Of a DNA stretch of 64,000 nucleotides, positions 54,358-64,000 are shown piece by piece; positions within the stretch are counted from its first letter, which is position 1; each line of letters begins with the position of its first letter. Below the pieces are notes generated by a model. It saw only the letters and a program-made list of their open reading frames with translations, was not told where the DNA came from and ran no database searches. This stretch comes from Jaltomata sinuosa (lineage: Eukaryota > Streptophyta > Magnoliopsida > Solanales > Solanaceae): positions 62,001-126,000 of the forward strand of contig QJPP01001921.1 in assembly GCA_003996215.1 (NCBI GenBank). The letters run 5' to 3'. The translations under genes and the position numbers were made by a program.

Positions 54358-56261
54358 CGAGAACAAGACTCTCATATGCAAAGTGTTATTATCCTCTATT
54401 TGTCCGTCTTATGATCAATAAACTTTTTCTGCTTTTATTCACTCTCTTTTGTATTCCTGAACTACATTTGACCTGATTTCCATTTGGATATGTAGGCAGC
54501 TCATTATTGGGTTCGGTCTTAATCTAATAAAAATTTCTTCTCCTTTCACTTTCAAATCGAATTGGCCTTGACCAAGCTATCCACTCATTAAGCCTAAATT
54601 CTATTAATCTGTCATGCGGCCAATAATATCATAATGCAGATTCAAAATTAGGATCGTGATGGTCAAGCGCAAGACAACCATATCTTTTGTGCTAATATTC
54701 TTCTTTGAGTGAAGCAGGAATACATGACTCTTTGCATGAAAATATTGTCTGAGTTTTGAGAAACCTTAAAAATTCTACAAGAAGGCAATCTTTCAGTATG
54801 GGAAGACCTGCATAAAGTATTTTATTTTAAATCGGAGCAGAAATTTTTGAGAAGTACTCAAAAATTTTACCAAAATACATGGCGAGCTTGAATTCACAGA
54901 ATCAAAACAATGCAAAGAAACAAAGACAAGTTAAGGTACGTGTCAATCTCACCTTTTTAAACTTACAGCTTTTCTTTGAATGCAGGAATAACAAGTGTAA
55001 ATCATAAATTATTTTCGCAATCAAGAAAAATCGTCACCAAGAGATGCTCTGCTTTCTCTCGCATCTGACGCAAAGGCTAAGATGCTTAATCCTTATACTT
55101 CCAAATTATGCTACTTTGGGCCACTAAATTCCTGAATTGAGCCACTAGCATTTAGTTAAGCTACTTTTGATCCATTGAATATGGAAATCAAATTATTATT
55201 AAATAATTAATTGTGTTATTACTGAGCTACTAATATGTAAGCTCGTTCACCTTACAAAGGACACCAAAGGTTGGTCTGCCTTACAAATGAGACACCAAAG
55301 GTTAGTCCGCCTTACAAATGGGACACCTTAGGCTTGTCCATCTTACAAATGAACATTCAGGATCGTCCGCCTTTCAAATGGGACACCAAAGGTTGGTCCG
55401 CCTTACATATGGGACACTTCAGGCTTGTCCGCCTTACAAATGAACATTCAGGCTCGTTCGCCTTACAAAGGAACACTTCAGGCTTGTTCGCCTTACAAAT
55501 GAACGTTCAGGCTCATTCGCCGTACAAAGAAACATTTTAGGCTCGCTCACCTTACAAATGAACATTCAGGCTTTTCGCCTTACAAACGTACACTTAGGCT
55601 CGTTCGCCTTACAATAAGACATCTTCTTTTGTCCCTACAAAATATATAAATTATTTTTTTATAAAATCCTTACGTACTAACATCCACAGGTTTAACAACT
55701 GATGATTTCTCTTTAAAGGTTTAAACTGGGGCAGAATTTTTGAGGTTCCTCAAAAATACTGCAACAACATTAAATTGATAAGCTTTCTCACCTCTTTTCT
55801 TCATTATTTATTACTACTTTGCGCCACATTAGTCAATACTTCCCTATATTAATGAGCTAACAATTTTATCTAGTTGTGTTAAAAGCTGCAGGCAAGACAA
55901 GAAACGGCTAAGAGCAATTCTTCAAAGCATAATTCTTTATTCGTAAATCATATTCACATTCCATTTTGCTCATACTTTAACCTTGTCAACTCGTGCTATC
56001 CTGATTCAAAACTCATATTTGTCAATTTTATTTAGGGATCTTGTTCGTCCCTAAATCTAGAATTACACACGGCCTGATTCTCGTAAGACCCGAGATATGT
56101 AGGCGACTTGAAACTGAAGTCTCGACCACATCATTTTCGCAACCCTCTCTTGTTTCTTCTGATTTTAAAAGAATCGTCCTCCGGGTCGGACAAAATTGGC
56201 TACTAGTCAACATTCCTTGCCCGCCAATTCATCCTTCATTCTCGAGCAAGGAAGTGGCAGC
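54358..56261 (+). other. 3' non-coding interior of the Ogre/Tat-like element
   Basis: Non-coding sequence after gag. It contains two blocks resembling GGGGCAGAATTTTTGAG (near 54830 and 55735), the tandem array listed separately, and a purine-rich tract (GAGCAAGGAAGTGGCAG, about 56244-56260) just before the 3' LTR that can serve as second-strand primer. Confidence 0.65.
55238..55615 (+). repeat. ~29-bp tandem repeat array in the 3' untranslated region
   Basis: About 13 units of the type GGCTCGTTCGCCTTACAAAT plus GAACATTCA. Neighbouring variants alternate between GGACACC..AAAGGTTGGTC and GAACATTCAGGCTCG forms, so a higher-order pattern is visible. Arrays at this position are known in Tat/Ogre elements and can seed satellite DNA. 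Confidence 0.9.
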
Positions 56262-59200
56262 TGTTAACACCCAATTTTGACCTCCCTTTACCTCTCTCGG
56301 GCTGTTATTTTAATAACAATAATTATTTTAAATATTAACTTATTGTATATTTTATTTGATTTATTAAATAAACTACGTGTTAACACTTTAAAATTAGTGT
56401 ATAAATATATAGTTATTCTCTATTATTACTATTTTTATCATAAATTTCATATGATATTACATGTCATTTATTTTACGTACAATATATATACGTAATTTAT
56501 TTATTTAAAATAATTTATCTTTTGATAATTATCGTTAATTATTATTTTATCTATTAAATTATATATGTAATTTTTTTTTATTAAATAGCAGCCCAATTTT
56601 AATTTTCTTCCCAATTTATTTTAATTCTAGCCACCTTTTATTCAATTTATTTCAATTCTAGCCTAAAATAGAGTCAATTTGGACTCAATTTCAAATGCTC
56701 CATTTCAATTTCAATTCGGGTACCCATTGACCCGTTAATCCGACCCGTGTCAAATTCAATTTCAACCGTTGATCAAACATGATCAACCCTTTCCTTTTAT
56801 TAATCAACCCTAACCCATTTTTCTCCCAAACCAGCCGCCTCACCCGATCTCCACCTTCATCTCCTCTCCTCTTCAACCCCACCACTGTCGGCCTTCCATG
56901 GTCGGTGAAATACCGGCAAACTCCACCGCCAACAATGTTGTAACCCCCATCTCCAACCAAAAAACCCACCATCACCCTCCTCCTTTCTCCCTTGCTCTCC
57001 CTCTTGTCATCTCCGTCCGGCAAAATCCCAAACAGCCGCCACCACGCTATCTCGCCAAACAGTCACCAAAACAACCACTAAGACCCACAAACAGCCACCC
57101 TTGTCCTGACCAGAAAACCCATCGACAGCGATGAAGCCCCACCGGTGCTTCCACCACCCTCTCCATAACCTTCTCCTCCCTTTTTCTTCACTCCACCGAA
57201 ACCAAAAATCTCACGCCCCAGCACCGGCAAAACCTCACAAAAAGAAATCTGAATCGATGAAGAGACTATTGTGTATGGCTCGGCTAAGCGTGACTGGTTG
57301 AGAATTCATCAAGACCAGATGCATATCTTTGGTTTCTGTTAAAGATCAGTATTACGAATCTACTCCGGGTTTGGTCTATTTCATAATTTAATCCCCTTTT
57401 CTTGCTGTTATTTGATTTTCAGATGCAAAATTAGTAATTTGGCTGCATTTTGTGGTTGAAATTCTGTGATGTTGTGATAATTACTCCATGCGGACTGTCG
57501 TATGTGAAAAATTCATTTTGTTATGAATTTTGTTTCTAGCCTGATTTCGAAAAAATTCAAATATATAGTTGCTTCGTTGTGAAATCAATGTCTAAGCATA
57601 TTGGGTTACTATGTTGATTTCAATTTCTAGCTTGTTGTTTCTGGTTCTAAGTTTGGAATTGCTTAGTTTACATTTGTCTGCTGCCTCCATGCTTTGTTTA
57701 CAAATGGTTGGAATACGATTCTCATTCATGTCTTGATAGTTTGGGTCTGTTTAGAGTTTCGAAGGGGAAGAGTAGTTAAAGATCTTTTTTCTCTCTGACA
57801 AGCTGTGATTTTGTTCATTTAGGGATCCCGTTGATGTGGATTCTTTGTGCCCATTACCTGATTATCTTAGGTTGTGATTGATTCAATCCAAGCATTATCC
57901 ATGTTTTCCTTCTTGTATGAGTGATCTTCGTACTTATTTATTTCTAGCAGTTGTGGTGATTTTGATATGTTTGTCCCCTTCTCTTCTTAAGGTTCAAATT
58001 AGGACAAGCTTAAAACTTGATTTGCTTGGTAAATTTTAGCATATCAGTGTACCTATAATTGATCCCGTTGTCTTATTTGAATTAGAATGGTATTGATAAT
58101 TGGTTATTCGTGATTGATTCTTTCTCCTTATATAGATTTTATCAGCCTTAGTACTTAAATAAATAAGGTAAAATTTTGACTTGTTATACCCCCTTAATTA
58201 TTTTAATTGCTTGATTTTGGGAAATTTTATGGTAAATTCAATAATTTATTTAAAATTCGCCTTGGTTTTGCAATTAAAGAGACTGATTTCTTTTGAAAAA
58301 GAAAGGATATCTCTTGCTTCTGTTATTCTGAAATAATTTTAGTACTCACGTATTTATGGTAAACTAGGCTTGATTTTTTGCTAATTGATTTTACTGATCC
58401 ATTAAGGAAAAGATTTCTCTTGATTGATGCATTGAACATTCTCTTCCTCCAATAACAGCCTTATATTTTACTACATAAACAGTCCCCTCTTTTCATAGTT
58501 TTGGAGGATTTTTACTCATTACTACTCTCATATTTTAAGAATTCTCTTCTCTGTGGTCAAGCTTACTGATTGCTAAGTATTGGACTTTGGCTATTTTCTT
58601 ATTGTTTGCGGCCAACTGGTTAGTCTCTATTGATGTAGATTCCAATTCATATATGATCACTTGTAACCTAAATGTGTGCTTTAGTCGATCTATGTTGTTA
58701 CTTTCGATTATTCTATGTACGTCTTTGTATCTGTGAGTCAATTAGAGAACATGTATATAGGATGTCTAAACTTTACTTCTTGTTGGCTTGATCTGATCTG
58801 TTTCCTTTTGTGCTTTAGTCATGAACCAGTGTTACTTATTAAAAGATTAGATATTGCTTGTTCGCATAGTGACTGCTCGATTATATTTGGTTATGTCTTG
58901 GCTGCTCAATTATGTTTGGTTATGTCTTGGTTGGTTTTCGTGGTATTTGGAGGAATACGGAGGCCCTAATGCATTCATGCTCCTTGACATAAGCACTGCC
59001 TAGGGTCCTTGAGATCCTCAGAAACTCTGACATGTCAAGGCGTGGTTTAAGGGTTGTATTAAAGTTCTCCGAGTCCTATGTTCTACATGTTTGACAGGTT
59101 CTTGTTGGCTGTGAAGAGTTGTTCGGGATCGGGATTTCTGAGTATCGGGACAACCTGTTCTTTAGCTTTAAATTCTGTTCATTATTTCGGTCTGTAATAA

Positions 59201-60879
59201 TTTATTGTAAAACTCTGACGACAAATGAAATACTTTAGGGGAATGCTATGGGGGAAGGGCAAACTATGTGCTATTTGCCTTAGTTGTTTGAAAACGCCTA
59301 GAAAACATGCCTATAGGTAAGTTCGTTTCAGCTTTAAAATTAATTAGCATGCTCTATGGCTTAAAGTCAGTTTTCAGTTCTGTTTAGTTGTCATGTTTAT
59401 AAGTTAAATATGTTTCAGCATTTATGATAGTTAGCTACCATGTTTTTAAGTTGTAAAAAATCAGTTTCAGCATATAAATAACAAAGTTAGTTACCATGTT
59501 TAAAATCAGCTTCATCTTTTAAACAAAATCAGAATCATGCCTAGTTTAAAATCGATTTCAGCATCAGTGTTCTGTGTATTTTAGATAGCATGCTTATAGG
59601 GTTAATTCAGTTTTTGCATATATCACGACTAGAAATCATGCCTATAGGATTCAGCATGTCGAAGCTGTTTCATCATGTTAAAATCAGTTCAGCATGTTAG
59701 AGGCTGTTTCAAAATGCTAAATCGGGTTCAGTATGTTTCAGCATTTTAAAACTAAGTAGTTACCATGCCTGTAGGACTAAATAAGCTTTCAACATGTTAA
59801 ATCATTTAGATAGCATGCTTATAGGATTTAAATTTGTTTCAGTACATTATTTCATTTAGATATCATGCTCATAAGATTTAATTAATAAATTTTCTGCACA
59901 TCTATACTACTAGAAATCAAGTTGTAGTTTATTAAGGCGTTAATTTCTGAAGCATAGTTTATCACCTTGTACCTTCATTAAATGATTAAGAAGCATGTTT
60001 GAGACTGTTATGTGCTACTTGTTTAAAAGTCCCTTCTTGTTTTGCTTGACGCTTTCCCGTGTCTAATTAGAAAACCTAAGATTTTATTTGTCTAGTTCCA
60101 TACCCAAATAGTAAGTCCAAACGCCTCTTGGACGTTAAGTTGGAACGGGTAAGCATCTTAAGACGCGTTAGTATTTTTCATTTGTTTAGTGAGCTTTTAG
60201 AATAATAATCTTAATAACCAACTTAGGTGGGTAGATAGACGGACATGATGGAAATTGACCGGAGCAGAATACAACAATGTCTTTGAAATTATCTTGGTAA
60301 ATAAGCCGAGCGCTGATCCGAATAGGTTAAAATTAACCTAAGTTTAATTCTTATATTCTTACGTGTTTGGGGTAGCATTAATTAAATCATCTACTAATTA
60401 GATCTCTTTTCCTATATCTTTTTTTCGAATTCTATCTTCTCGCTTATATGATTTTCTTATGTGTTTATTTAGATTTTAAATATTTCACATGCTTAATTCT
60501 TGCTCACCTAGTTTCATTAATAATTAAACTGGTTTAATTTATTGACTTCTTAAAAAATAGAATTTATTTGTATAGCGGTGTAGTTTTATTAATTCATATC
60601 AATCTTTGTTTATCACATATTTCCCCACATAAATAACGAATCCGGCAGGGACCCATATTTGTGGACCTCGAAAGGTGCCTAACACCTTCCTTTTGAGGTA
60701 ACTTGAACCCTTACCCGATTTTTGGTTGCGTGAACTTAAAATTTAATTTAATTGTAATTAGTTAGTATGGTGCCCTAACGCGCCTTAAATTCGTTAGGTG
60801 GCGACTCTTCACTCTTTTTCATCCTAAAAAAGTTGTCACGTCGATGACCCACTTTTCGCGAGAAAAATGGGGCGCGACA
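56262..60879 (+). repeat. 3' LTR of the Ogre/Tat-like element
   Basis: 4,618 bp, collinear with the 5' LTR. It is followed by GAATGGCGACTCTG (60880-60893), the same bases that follow the 5' LTR and belong to the primer site. That would not be present after a normal 3' LTR. Confidence 0.9.
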
Positions 60880-60889
60880 GAATGGCGAC

Positions 60890-62761
60890 TCTGAGGTCTA
60901 CCTAGTTCTATAGGAACTACGGGTGAGTCTACGGACCGTAGATTATTCTACGAACCGTCCTGTTGACTCGTAGAAACTCATCTGCAGTTGGTCATTTGGG
61001 TCAGGAACCACGAGTGAAAACCACGAGTCGTGGTTCAGTCTACAACCCGTGGAATCCAACCCGTGGAATCTACCCGTGGAACCTGAAGACGAGAATTTTT
61101 AACAGCTTTTCTCAAATTAAATCTCAGGGGTATTTCTGTAACTACTCACCCTTTTAACTCTTAAGTGAGGTCATTTTGACCACTTTTAGTAGGGTTTCTA
61201 CCCCATTTAGCCTAAGCCTTTCATTATCTCTCATTCATCCACCAAGAAGGGAAAAGTACCCCTTCAAGCTCCAGGTCTCAAGCTCCAAGTTCAAGCCTCC
61301 ATTTCTCTTCACCTAGATTAAGCAAAGCTTCAAATCAGGTATATGGATATTCAATATGTGTTCCTTTTACCCTTGTGCCTAAAATACCAACCTTCTAAAT
61401 TGATTTTATGAATTGCTAAATTAGGGTTCTCACCCAATTCTTATGGGTTACTCTATAAATTATTTCCTCATGATTCTTCTATGGATTCTAACTCTAAATT
61501 GCATGATTTCAAGTGAAAATTAGCATGTTTAGATAACATGGCCTTATGTATTTATGAAAGTGCATGCCAAATTCTTCAAGTTATGAATTTAGAAAGAAAA
61601 GTATATTTTGAATTATGGCTATGCTAAGTTTTAAGGATTTTGAAGTATGAATTGCATGACATTAGATATGTCCCTATGTTTTATAAAAGGTTTGGCATCT
61701 AGATATGTCTACCTAAGCTATGTGAATTGCATGGTATTAGATATACCCTTATGCTTTTCAAACAGACTTGACATCAAATATGTCATTAGTTATGATCAGT
61801 TTTGACATCAGATATGCCCCAGTATTATATAAGCTATATGTATATTTTTGGGAGTAGTATTTAGCACCGAGTTAGACGGGGTGAGAGTACCCTTTATCCC
61901 AGAACTATGTGCCCCCGTAGGTTTATAAGTCCCCCCTGTTGGACATCGGATTAGTGATCACGCCATAGTCATGCCTCTATACCCTGACAAGTTATTGGGT
62001 CCTCTCGATGGGGCATATACATCAGATTTCATGTAGCTCACATGGTCTATGTCGGTTAGAGAACCTCCCACAGAAACAATTTCAAGTTTTAAAATGTATT
62101 GACTTTTTGCCTTCAGATTTCAGACTTACTACTTATGCTTATGTTTTTAGCTTATAATATTGCAATGAGTCATTACATTTTAGATTTTACTATTATCATA
62201 TGATTTCAGCTTTAAGGAGATTTTAAGCATGTTTTACCACGAAATTATGCATGATCTCAGTTTTAAGCATGCCTTCAAGTGTATTTTATCATACCATATG
62301 CATATCTCATATACTCAGTACATTCCATAGTATTGACCGCATACTTTTTTGTGTTGCATCCTATTATGATGTAGATCTTGTAGCCCGCTCCCAGATTCAT
62401 GGTTAGTAGGTCAGCAGCACATCCAGCCAGTTTGGTGAGTTCTCCTCATTCGAGGACTTGGAGTTTAGCTTCATTTCAGTATTTAGTTTATTTATTCAGT
62501 ATTTTAGTATTTAGAGTTAGCTGGGGGTCTGTCCCAGTAACTCGCCAGTAGTAGAGGCTTTCAGACATAGAGTCAGATATTCAGCTATATTCAGATCTTA
62601 AATCTTAGACTTTATTTATATAACAGATTAAGTTGTAGTTGAGCTTCCGTTCCTACGTCTTGTTCGGTTTTTAAGTCATGCTAAGGCCAAAGGGTTATCT
62701 TGAGATCACTCGTGATCTTGGGTCCCGTGTTACTTCTAGGGGGTAGGCTCGGATCGTGACA
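60890..62761 (+). repeat. Partial 3' LTR of the Tekay-like element
   Basis: Matches the 5' LTR from its TCTGAGGTCTACC block (44341) to the end, but includes an extra 1,141-bp stretch (61339-62479) that begins GTATATGG and ends TTTCAG. The first ~318 bp of the LTR are missing, replaced by the Ogre/Tat-like LTR. Confidence 0.85.
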
Positions 62762-63157
62762 AATTGAAAGAAGGATATATCGGAGAAGACTTTTCAACAA
62801 AATACTTTTTCAGATAAAATTTGTAAAATAAAATTTTTGCTCAAATGATAATTTGACGAAATATTTTACTGAGGCATTATCGATCTCAACATATGAGAAA
62901 GCTGGTATACAAGATTGAAATGCATCATCCACAAGATTAAATGGTGTCTTTATCAAGGGGGGAGTATAATACACATTGTACTATCTTTTTCTTAGCTGAG
63001 ATTTTGTCCCACTAAATTCTGGCAAGGTTTCTAATGAGGCACCTACCAATGCATATTATAAGATATGCGTACTCTTTTTTCTTCACTAGAATTTTTCACA
63101 TTGAATTTTTTCTAGTAAGGATTTAACGATGCACATTATCGGACATCCAAGAGGAAG
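62762..63157 (+). pseudogene. Copia RNase H remnant, right half, and 3' untranslated region
   Basis: Continues the reading split at 44022: KEGYIGEDFSTKYF, then after stops DNLTKYFTEALSISTYEKAG to a stop at 62916-62918. This is the end of copia pol. A G-rich tract (AAGGGGGGAG, 62955-62964) and the sequence CCAAGAGGAAG (about 63147-63157), directly before the LTR, are the polypurine-type sites. Confidence 0.75.
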
Positions 63158-63529
63158 TGTTGTAAAATATATTAGATTAATGTGGATGTCCATAACTTTA
63201 AGATTTAATTCTCACCATTATGTGTAGTAATACCCACACCTCTACTACTTTCTCATTGATCTCCCACCCCCATCATCCTCCCCACATTCTCAAAAGGTTA
63301 ATGCCATGCGTTTAAGGCAATCTTACAAGTACCCTCTTGTAATAGTATAAATAGGGGTATGATAGGTGATGAATGACACACTTGAACACTTGAGAAATAC
63401 TTGGAATACACTTGAAAGAAATGAGAAACTCTTTACTCTCTTCTCTTGTCTCTCTTTATTTACTTTCTCTATATTTCTTGTCTAATTTCACGATTATATT
63501 GCTAACTCTTTTAGGTTAATTTTACAACA
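63158..63529 (+). mobile_element. 3' LTR of the copia remnant
   Basis: 372 bp, beginning TGTTGTAAAATATATTAG and ending TTTTACAACA, with a TATA-like site (TATAAATAGGGG, about 63346-63357). It lies right after the copia RNase H and purine tract. The matching 5' LTR was not found in the window. Confidence 0.82.
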
Positions 63530-64000
63530 CAATTTTGTTGAAGTTTTATGTTTGATACAAAAAATTTGAATTGAACTTGCTCTATAATTGTTATCTTGAA
63601 ATCAAATTCGGGGTACTAAGTTAAAAACCCACCAGTGAGTGAAACACAAGATTCAAGCTCGATGCGAACTGGATAACGAGTTTTGAAATTTTTTTGCGGG
63701 TGAATTTAAGCTTGGATTTAAAATTACAAGGAAAATGGGTTAGAATTATATTCTAAAAGACACATGACAATTTTTTAATTAAAAAATAAGAAAAATATTT
63801 TTTTTAATTTGAAAAACGAAAGTCCATTAGAAAGATAGGTAAACGTGCTCTATTTATTGGACGACGAGGGTATATGTGAGCCACTTTTCTAACAAGGGAT
63901 ATATCACCTTTAAATCGCAAAATTAAGGGACTTTTTCTCGTAAAAAAATGTTTATATATACATCACATTTTTTATAAGTGAGATTTAAGTCCACGTCAGC
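63530..64000. other. Intergenic sequence, nothing recognised
   Basis: AT-rich, non-coding. No gene or element boundary that I can support. Confidence 0.5.

Larger units (their letters stand above)
46697..60893 (+). mobile_element. Ogre/Tat-like Ty3-gypsy element without pol, LTRs ~4.6 kb
   Basis: Two very similar LTRs (46697-51373 and 56262-60879) begin TGTT(G/A)ACACCCAATTTTGACC and end GGGGCGCGACA. The primer site TGGCGACTCTGCTGGGGA is of the tRNA-Arg type reported for Ogre elements. The 4.9-kb interior has a leader, a Tat-type gag (52985-54357), a ~29-bp tandem repeat array (55238-55615) and a purine tract, but no pol. Long LTRs, this primer type and 3' tandem repeats fit the Tat/Ogre lineage. 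The right LTR is followed by 14 bases of primer-site sequence and then by Tekay-like LTR, so the right end is a recombination joint and no TSD exists. Confidence 0.87.
44023..62761 (+). mobile_element. Tekay/Del-like Ty3-gypsy element (non-autonomous) containing a nested Ogre/Tat-like element
   Basis: The 5' LTR (44023-44952) starts TGTAACACCCC and ends GGGGTGTGACA. The 3' LTR (partial, 60890-62761) ends GGATCGTGACA. The outer borders carry the same 5-bp TSD AATTG (44018-44022 and 62762-62766). A tRNA-Met primer site follows the 5' LTR. The internal part (44953-46696) keeps pieces of gag but no recognisable pol. The Ogre/Tat-like element begins at 46697, and its right end is fused to the middle of the 3' LTR rather than to Tekay-like internal sequence. 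Confidence 0.85.

Noticed and set aside
55238..55615. Possible CRISPR array
   Set aside because: Direct tandem repeats without unique spacers, in a plant retrotransposon; it is a minisatellite.
60880..60893. Reading the 14 bases after the right Ogre/Tat-like LTR as a target duplication
   Set aside because: They match the primer-site sequence after the left LTR, not the left flank, so they mark a recombination joint.

Overview
This is a gene-poor, AT-rich window of a flowering-plant nuclear genome. It is most likely from the Solanaceae, judging by the retroelement families and by a (TTG)n-tailed RTE-type LINE. That taxon call is inference. Only two intact host genes are visible: profilin (three exons, + strand, 11191-13200) and a chloroplast-type polynucleotide phosphorylase, PNPase (one 921-codon reading frame, + strand, 31602-34367). 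Most of the rest is transposable elements, many nested in one another. I see no rRNA, tRNA or CRISPR array and no bacterial-type features.

Layout. 1-1348: AT-rich sequence with one candidate exon. 1358-8303: a complete Mutator-like element (MULE) with ~140-bp terminal inverted repeats (TIRs) and a perfect 9-bp target-site duplication (TSD). It carries a decayed transposase on the minus strand and, convergent to it, a second gene for a GRF zinc-finger protein with coiled coil and C-terminal membrane segment. 9348-10841: probable solo LTR. 11191-13200: profilin. 13740-14845: foldback-like DNA element. 15815-17203: TRIM (miniature LTR element) with 5-bp TSD. 17876-30046: decayed SIRE-like Ty1-copia element on the minus strand with an env-like ORF, interrupted by a 3.07-kb solo LTR (19335-22405); both have TSDs. 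31602-34367: PNPase. 34512-36270: a second copy of the profilin 3' end followed by a second copy of the PNPase upstream region. 36489-41990: degenerate long-LTR gypsy-like sequence interrupted by an RTE LINE. 43918-63529: a three-layer nest in which a copia RNase H remnant is split by a Tekay/Del-like gypsy element (TSD AATTG), itself containing a pol-less Ogre/Tat-like element with ~4.6-kb LTRs.

How it fits together. The repeated blocks on both sides of PNPase suggest an old tandem duplication of a profilin 3' end-PNPase promoter-PNPase unit whose second PNPase copy has been lost. In the downstream copy the profilin end lies only ~140 bp from the promoter block, whereas in the upstream copy ~17 kb of transposons lies between them. 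Those transposons therefore probably arrived after the duplication. The most unusual observations are the MuDR-like two-gene layout of the MULE, the regular array of covarying hairpins inside the TRIM, the exact GT-AG segment missing from one LTR of the Tekay-like element, and the microhomology join that fuses an Ogre-like LTR plus partial primer-binding site (PBS) to the middle of a Tekay-like LTR.
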